Positions 5,633 through 9,694 of a stretch of DNA of 9,694 nt are shown one piece after another. Origin of the DNA: Prevotellaceae bacterium UBA1716 (GTDB taxonomy: Bacteria > Bacteroidota > Bacteroidia > Bacteroidales > Bacteroidaceae); the NCBI GenBank assembly GCA_002317225.1, contig DCIW01000021.1, positions 1,446 to 11,139 of the forward strand, given 5' to 3'. The position numbers and the translations under genes were made by a program. The stretch's first letter is position 1, and each line of letters begins with the position of its first letter. The notes under the pieces were generated by a model, which was given only the letters and a program-made list of their open reading frames with translations, was not told the DNA's origin and did not search any database.

Positions 5633-7636
5633 TCAAAGATTTTCACATTCTTTTACCCATTCAGCATAGCTTGCATCAGATGGCATTCGCCAATCTCCAC
5701 GAGGAGAAAGTGACACAGAACCTACCTTAGGGCCATCAGGAAGACATGAACGCTTGAACTGCTGAGTGAAGAAACGACGGCAGAAAGTGGTGAGCCACTT
5801 CTTGATAGTATCTTCATCGTAAAGGTTAACTTCCATGGCAGACTGCATCTCAGGAGTTTCGATATAAGAATCGAGCATCTCCTTGTTTGCATTCTTCTGG
5901 TTGATGAATGCTTGCTTTGCGAGATAATATATCTTGGCAGGACGGAAACCACAACGAAGGAAGTTGTAAAGGAAGAAGTCATGGAGTTCGTATGGACCAA
6001 CTAGGTCTTCAGTCTTCTGCTTAATATTTCCGTTCTCATCAGCAGGGATGAGTTCTGGAGAGATTGGAGTGTCAACGATGTCGAGAAGAGTAGCTTTCGA
6101 TTCTTCGTCCACACTTGTCATGGCAACCCACGAAACGAGATACTTCACAAGAGTTTTTGGTACGGATGTGTTGACACCATAATTAGACATGTGGTCAGCA
6201 TTGTAAGTACACCAACCAAGTGCGAGTTCAGACACATCGCCTGTTCCTACCACAAAACCATTCATTTGATTTGCCACATCCATAAGTATTTGAGTACGCT
6301 CACGAGCTTGGCAGTTTTCGTAAGTCACATCATGAACGTTGATATCGTGCTCAATATCCTTAAAGTGCTGAATACAAGCATCCTTAATGCTTATTTCCTT
6401 GATTGTTACTCCAAGTGACTGCATAAGCGAAATTGCATTATTATATGTGCGGTCAGTCGTACCGAAACCAGGCATCGTAACACCAACTATATCCTTATGT
6501 GGACGACCAAGCTTGTCCATTGTCTTAACACAAACAAGGAGGGCAAGAGTAGAGTCGAGTCCACCCGAAATGCCAAGCACAACGGTCTTTGCCCAAGTAT
6601 GCTGAATACGTTTTGCAAGGCCTTCAACCTGAATTGCAAATATCTCCTCGCAACGCTCGTCAAGCTCTTTTCCACCAGGAACGAAAGGATGAGGATTGAC
6701 CCAACGAGTGAGTTCGAAATCGTATGAAGGCGAAACAAGTTGGCAGTTCACTTCGACTATTTCCTTATCTTCCATATTGCGGACACACTCGCTCCAAGTT
6801 GTGTTGATTCGACGTTCTGTGCGGAGTCGTTCAACATCAATCTCACTTACTACAAGTTGTTCGTCGAGAGAGAAACGCTTGTTCTTAGCAATACAAGAAC
6901 CATTCTCATAAATAAGGGCATTACCCGCAAACACAACGTCCTGAGTACTCTCGCCATAACCACAACTTGAATAGACATATCCACAAAGACAACGTGCCGA
7001 CTGCTGACTGATAAGCGAGCGGAGGTAGGCATTCTTACAGATAAGTTCGTTAGAGGCAGAAAGATTGAAGATGATTTCTGCACCCTTCATCGCAAGATTG
7101 GTTGAAGGAGGAATTGGTGACCATAAGTCTTCGCAGAGCTCGATACCAAACGAATATTCAGAAGTGCGGAAGATGAGATTAGTGCTGACAGGAACCAATT
7201 GGGCACAAAGATGAGTATTTGTTGTGCCAACCACCTTTCCAGAAGTGAACCAACGCTGCTCATAAAACTCCTTATAATTAGGGAGATAGGTCTTAGGAAC
7301 AATACCAAGAATCTTTCCGCCTTGAATTACGATAGCAGCATTTATAAGCATAGAGTTTACCTGAACAGGCATTCCGATGATTGAGATAATCTTAAGAGAA
7401 CGAGTAATGTCAAGAATGTGGTAAAGAGCTTCTTCGGCACGATCGAGGAGGAGTTGCTGGGAGAAGAGGTCTTGACAAGTATAACCTGTGATACACAATT
7501 CGGGAAAAGTGATGACTTCAGCACCCTTGCCTTCGGCTTGAAGGATAAGGGACTCTATCTGCTTTTCGTTGTATGAGCAATCAGCAACCTTGACTGAAGG
7601 GATGGCTGATGCAACTTTGATAAATCCGTAGTTCAT
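5633..7636 (-). CDS. nadE: Glutamine-dependent NAD+ synthetase
   Basis: 667 residues, the usual length of the two-domain enzyme. It makes NAD+ from deamido-NAD+, ATP and glutamine-derived ammonia, the last step of both de novo and Preiss-Handler pathways, in the cytoplasm. The N-terminal nitrilase-like glutaminase domain (about 1-290) has the Glu-Lys-Cys triad: E46 (F-P-E-L-C), K115 (V-P-K-T-Y-L-P) and C168 (I-E-L-C-E-D-L-W). The C-terminal synthetase domain (about 325-667) has the ATP pyrophosphatase P-loop S-G-G-L-D-S (357-362) and the conserved G-T-G-D-V-S-E-L-A-L-G-W (464-475), Y-N-A-D-H-M-S-N-Y (478-486) and P-S-D-A-S-Y (652-657) blocks. Because the glutaminase is fused, glutamine can serve directly. 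ATG 7636 opens straight into the nitrilase domain. Stop is TGA followed at once by an in-frame TAA. The 96-bp leader region upstream holds a palindrome; 193 bp lie downstream before the next gene. Confidence 0.97.
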   Translation of the reverse strand: MNYGFIKVASAIPSVKVADCSYNEKQIESLILQAEGKGAEVITFPELCITGYTCQDLFSQQLLLDRAEEALYHILDITRSLKIISIIGMPVQVNSMLINAAIVIQGGKILGIVPKTYLPNYKEFYEQRWFTSGKVVGTTNTHLCAQLVPVSTNLIFRTSEYSFGIELCEDLWSPIPPSTNLAMKGAEIIFNLSASNELICKNAYLRSLISQQSARCLCGYVYSSCGYGESTQDVVFAGNALIYENGSCIAKNKRFSLDEQLVVSEIDVERLRTERRINTTWSECVRNMEDKEIVEVNCQLVSPSYDFELTRWVNPHPFVPGGKELDERCEEIFAIQVEGLAKRIQHTWAKTVVLGISGGLDSTLALLVCVKTMDKLGRPHKDIVGVTMPGFGTTDRTYNNAISLMQSLGVTIKEISIKDACIQHFKDIEHDINVHDVTYENCQARERTQILMDVANQMNGFVVGTGDVSELALGWCTYNADHMSNYGVNTSVPKTLVKYLVSWVAMTSVDEESKATLLDIVDTPISPELIPADENGNIKQKTEDLVGPYELHDFFLYNFLRCGFRPAKIYYLAKQAFINQKNANKEMLDSYIETPEMQSAMEVNLYDEDTIKKWLTTFCRRFFTQQFKRSCLPDGPKVGSVSLSPRGDWRMPSDASYAEWVKECENL

Positions 7637-7658
7637 ATGTAGTTATGTGTTATTTGTA

Positions 7659-7689
7659 GTTTTACAGTTTTACAATTAAATTGTAAAAT
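7659..7689. repeat. Tandem GTTTTACA and 10-bp-arm palindrome in front of nadE
   Basis: GTTTTACA occurs twice in direct tandem (7659-7666, 7667-7674). The second copy is part of a perfect inverted repeat: TTTTACAATT (7668-7677), one central A, then AATTGTAAAA (7679-7688). On the minus strand TAATTTTA (7684-7691) matches the -7 consensus at 7 of 8 positions and overlaps the palindrome, about 48 nt before the nadE ATG; no -33 TTTG was found. The palindrome is a candidate operator or repeat element. Confidence 0.6.
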
Positions 7690-7732
7690 TATGGACACTT
7701 TTTTAGATGGGGGCAAGTGAATTGGATGATTA

Positions 7733-9694
7733 TTAGCGCTTGCAGTAGGAGCGGAACTCGCAAGAGTCGCAATGGGACTCATGTTGCGTGAAAGGAGTGT
7801 CGGAAAGGAATATCTCCGAGAGCTTATCTCGCAACAAGTCAACATATTGCGATTGGAACTGCTTGGCATAATCCTCAACAAACTCCTTACCGATGCTGAG
7901 TCGGCAATCGCGATCCTTCGTGGCAGTCTTGATGTACATAAGAGCAGGCATGACCGCCTCTTTTGGTTTCTCCTGTTGCGAATAAACCTCGCAATAATAG
8001 AGAGCCTGAAGATAATTGTATGCTCTTTCGTAAGTCTCATTGTCGAAGAGTCCTTCGAGCGAACTCGCTTTCTGTGCTTTGGCGTTTGTCTTATAATCTG
8101 AAATTCGGATGATGCTCTCGCCTCGTTCGTTATGAATTCGTTCGAATCGGTCGATATAGCCACCGAGTTGAATAGATGTCTTATTGTCATTCAAAACAAT
8201 ATCGCACTCCACTTTCTCCTCAACACCAAGGATGGTCATTGGACAAGAAAGGGCATCATAACGAAGTTGGTTCTTGACATAATCCATAAGAACATACTTG
8301 TTGAGCAATTGTTCTCCGTTGTATTTAGGATGGTATGTGGTTTCGTTTTCTGACATCTTGAAGAATTCGATGCCGAATGCCTTATCGACAAGTGCCTCAA
8401 TTGCAGATTTATTATTTGCCAAACCATTAAGATAGTCAGCAAACACTTGTTTTTCAACCAATGGTCTGTAGATTAACTCCATCACTTTGTGGAAGATACT
8501 ACCGAACATCGGATTGTCAACACCTTCGCTCACTTCGTCATCTCTGCGGAAACCAGCCACTTTGCTCATATAGAATTTCAAAGGGCAATCGATGTAGTTA
8601 TTGATTGAAGAAGGAGAGATATACTTGATGTTGCGGAGCTTTTCCTTAACCTCCTCAGTCTTCTCAATCTCAACAGCGGTAAGATGTTGCGATTCGTTCG
8701 AAGCGGCAAGCGAAAGAAGTTCGATGTCAGGACCATTATTGAAGATGGCTTTCGATTCAACCTGGAGTTGCATCATGAAGCGTGACATTTCGCCACTTGT
8801 CATTCCATCGGCAGTCGAATTGTACATCAAAGTAACATTCTCAGCACGCTGAAGCAGATTGTAGAAATAGAATGCATAGAGCGAAACCTGCTTTTCAATC
8901 GTAGTCATTCCGTAAGCATCACGAAGAGCATAAGGTATGAGAGATGCCATTCGCTCTTGTTTTGGGAGTTGTCCCTCGTTGACACTCAGCATGATAACAT
9001 TGCGGAAGTCGAGATTTCGAGTTTCGAGAAGTCCCATAACCTGAAGACCGATTGCTGGTTCTCCATGGAAAGGAATGCTCTTCTGCTGAAGCATCTGAAC
9101 CAACAAACGAGAGAGAGTGGCATTATTCACATTGAAGATTGGTTCACGCTCTTGAAGGGTATGAACACGCGAAATAACGCTATGAGCAGCAAACACACTC
9201 TCCACATAGAGTTGGAGTTCGAAGTCGGTTTGTGCCTCCTTCTTATTGTCGATCAACTGCTGCTTATAGCTCTTACCAATCTTCTCCGTTATATTAATAA
9301 GGTATTGTGTAAGGTCAAGATGCCCCTTAATCTGAGTGAAAATCTCCTGAAGATAAGGCACCTCAACATAAATCTTATTGCCGTTTTCATCAGCTTCCTC
9401 GTACGATGTGAGTTGTCTGGTCGAAGGAAACATCACATTATGACTCTTAAGATACGAAAGAATCTTTAATGCCTGATCGCCGACCATCCTCTTAGTGTAA
9501 GGATGTTTCAATACAATAGATGCCTGAGTGTATTTCCACGTGTTAGCATCCTTATTGCCATGCATGTGGAGGTCGGTAAGAGCTAAGACATAACTATAGA
9601 TAGGAGTTTCCTGAAGAGGATAACCCATAGTTACGTTCATGTCGAGTTTTCTGCCTTCAATCTCTGATGGAATAGAATGGAGTACAGGTTGAAG
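7733..9694 (-). CDS. AddB-like PD-(D/E)XK nuclease/inactivated helicase, C-terminal part (N-terminus off the right edge)
   Basis: About 653 residues are visible and the frame is open to 9694, so the N-terminal part is missing; an in-frame ATG at 9640 is internal. Proteins of this type are the second subunit of AddAB helicase-nucleases, which process double-strand breaks for recombination. Numbering from the Met at 9640: G-L-L-E-T-R-N-L-D-F-R-N-V (203-215) followed by S-V-N-E-G-Q-L-P (219-226) is the helicase-domain-2-like block of AddB/RecB relatives. The C-terminal nuclease (about 340-635) has H384 (G-S-I-F-H-K), D497 (G-G-Y-I-D-R-F), D515 and K517 (S-D-Y-K-T), and Q545 (Y-L-Q-A-L-Y-Y), the motif order of RecB-type nucleases. 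C352 (I-D-C-P-L-K-F-Y) with C624, C627 and C633 (C-x2-C-x5-C at the C-terminus) match the four ligands of the AddB 4Fe-4S cluster. All nuclease residues are present, so it should be active. The partner AddA was not seen and may lie beyond the right edge. nadE begins 96 bp downstream. Confidence 0.88.
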   Translation of the reverse strand, partial: LQPVLHSIPSEIEGRKLDMNVTMGYPLQETPIYSYVLALTDLHMHGNKDANTWKYTQASIVLKHPYTKRMVGDQALKILSYLKSHNVMFPSTRQLTSYEEADENGNKIYVEVPYLQEIFTQIKGHLDLTQYLINITEKIGKSYKQQLIDNKKEAQTDFELQLYVESVFAAHSVISRVHTLQEREPIFNVNNATLSRLLVQMLQQKSIPFHGEPAIGLQVMGLLETRNLDFRNVIMLSVNEGQLPKQERMASLIPYALRDAYGMTTIEKQVSLYAFYFYNLLQRAENVTLMYNSTADGMTSGEMSRFMMQLQVESKAIFNNGPDIELLSLAASNESQHLTAVEIEKTEEVKEKLRNIKYISPSSINNYIDCPLKFYMSKVAGFRRDDEVSEGVDNPMFGSIFHKVMELIYRPLVEKQVFADYLNGLANNKSAIEALVDKAFGIEFFKMSENETTYHPKYNGEQLLNKYVLMDYVKNQLRYDALSCPMTILGVEEKVECDIVLNDNKTSIQLGGYIDRFERIHNERGESIIRISDYKTNAKAQKASSLEGLFDNETYERAYNYLQALYYCEVYSQQEKPKEAVMPALMYIKTATKDRDCRLSIGKEFVEDYAKQFQSQYVDLLRDKLSEIFLSDTPFTQHESHCDSCEFRSYCKR

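Noticed and set aside
7633..8190. A 185-codon minus-strand frame whose stop overlaps the nadE start (ATGA).
   Set aside because: The overlap looks like translational coupling, but most of it is a second frame of the AddB-like gene and the product is Arg/Ser-rich low-complexity sequence typical of a shadow frame.
8957..9469. A 170-codon plus-strand frame antisense to the AddB-like gene.
   Set aside because: It is opposite conserved coding sequence and has no recognisable domain or promoter.

Overview
The window looks like chromosomal sequence from an anaerobic Bacteroidales bacterium, most likely Prevotella or a close relative. The reasons are the AT-rich composition, lack of Shine-Dalgarno sequences, a Bacteroidetes-type promoter (TTTG, 20 bp, TAATTTTG), a DUF4369-like/TlpA-type exported thioredoxin, an AddB-like Fe-S nuclease and the style of the proteins. 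The genus is inferred, not shown. No rRNA, tRNA, insertion sequence, phage gene or CRISPR array was seen.

Layout, left to right. (1) 1-419, minus strand: the N-terminal part of an exported protein of unknown function, running off the left edge. (2) 420-645: a divergent promoter region serving that gene and the next. (3) 646-1626, plus strand: a one-piece transcription regulator joining a ScdA/RIC-like N-terminal segment, a hemerythrin-like di-iron domain and a LuxR/GerE DNA-binding domain. (4) 1679-1706: a hairpin with T-rich flanks on both sides, a bidirectional terminator between convergent genes. (5) 9694 down to 1728, all minus strand, in transcription order: an AddB-like PD-(D/E)XK nuclease (N-terminus beyond the right edge), glutamine-dependent NAD+ synthetase (nadE), a TIGR02757/DUF2400 protein, an exported TlpA-like thioredoxin, and the ABC-F translation factor EttA. 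Only the TIGR02757 and TlpA-like genes (13 bp apart) are tightly coupled.

The minus-strand genes are mostly housekeeping: recombinational repair, NAD synthesis, periplasmic thiol chemistry and ribosome regulation. Three of the gaps between them carry structured repeats. One is a three-unit, 22-bp-period palindrome array between the tlpA-like gene and ettA. One is a large imperfect inverted repeat made of GTTACA triplets between nadE and the TIGR02757 gene. One is a tandem GTTTTACA plus an odd palindrome in front of nadE.

The most interesting items are the di-iron LuxR regulator, whose six expected metal ligands are all present although the cysteine pair of its ScdA-like segment is missing, the two repeat families, and the uncharacterised TIGR02757 protein with its glycosylase-like D-T-H-V motif. 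I saw no clear multi-gene defence system or other new system.
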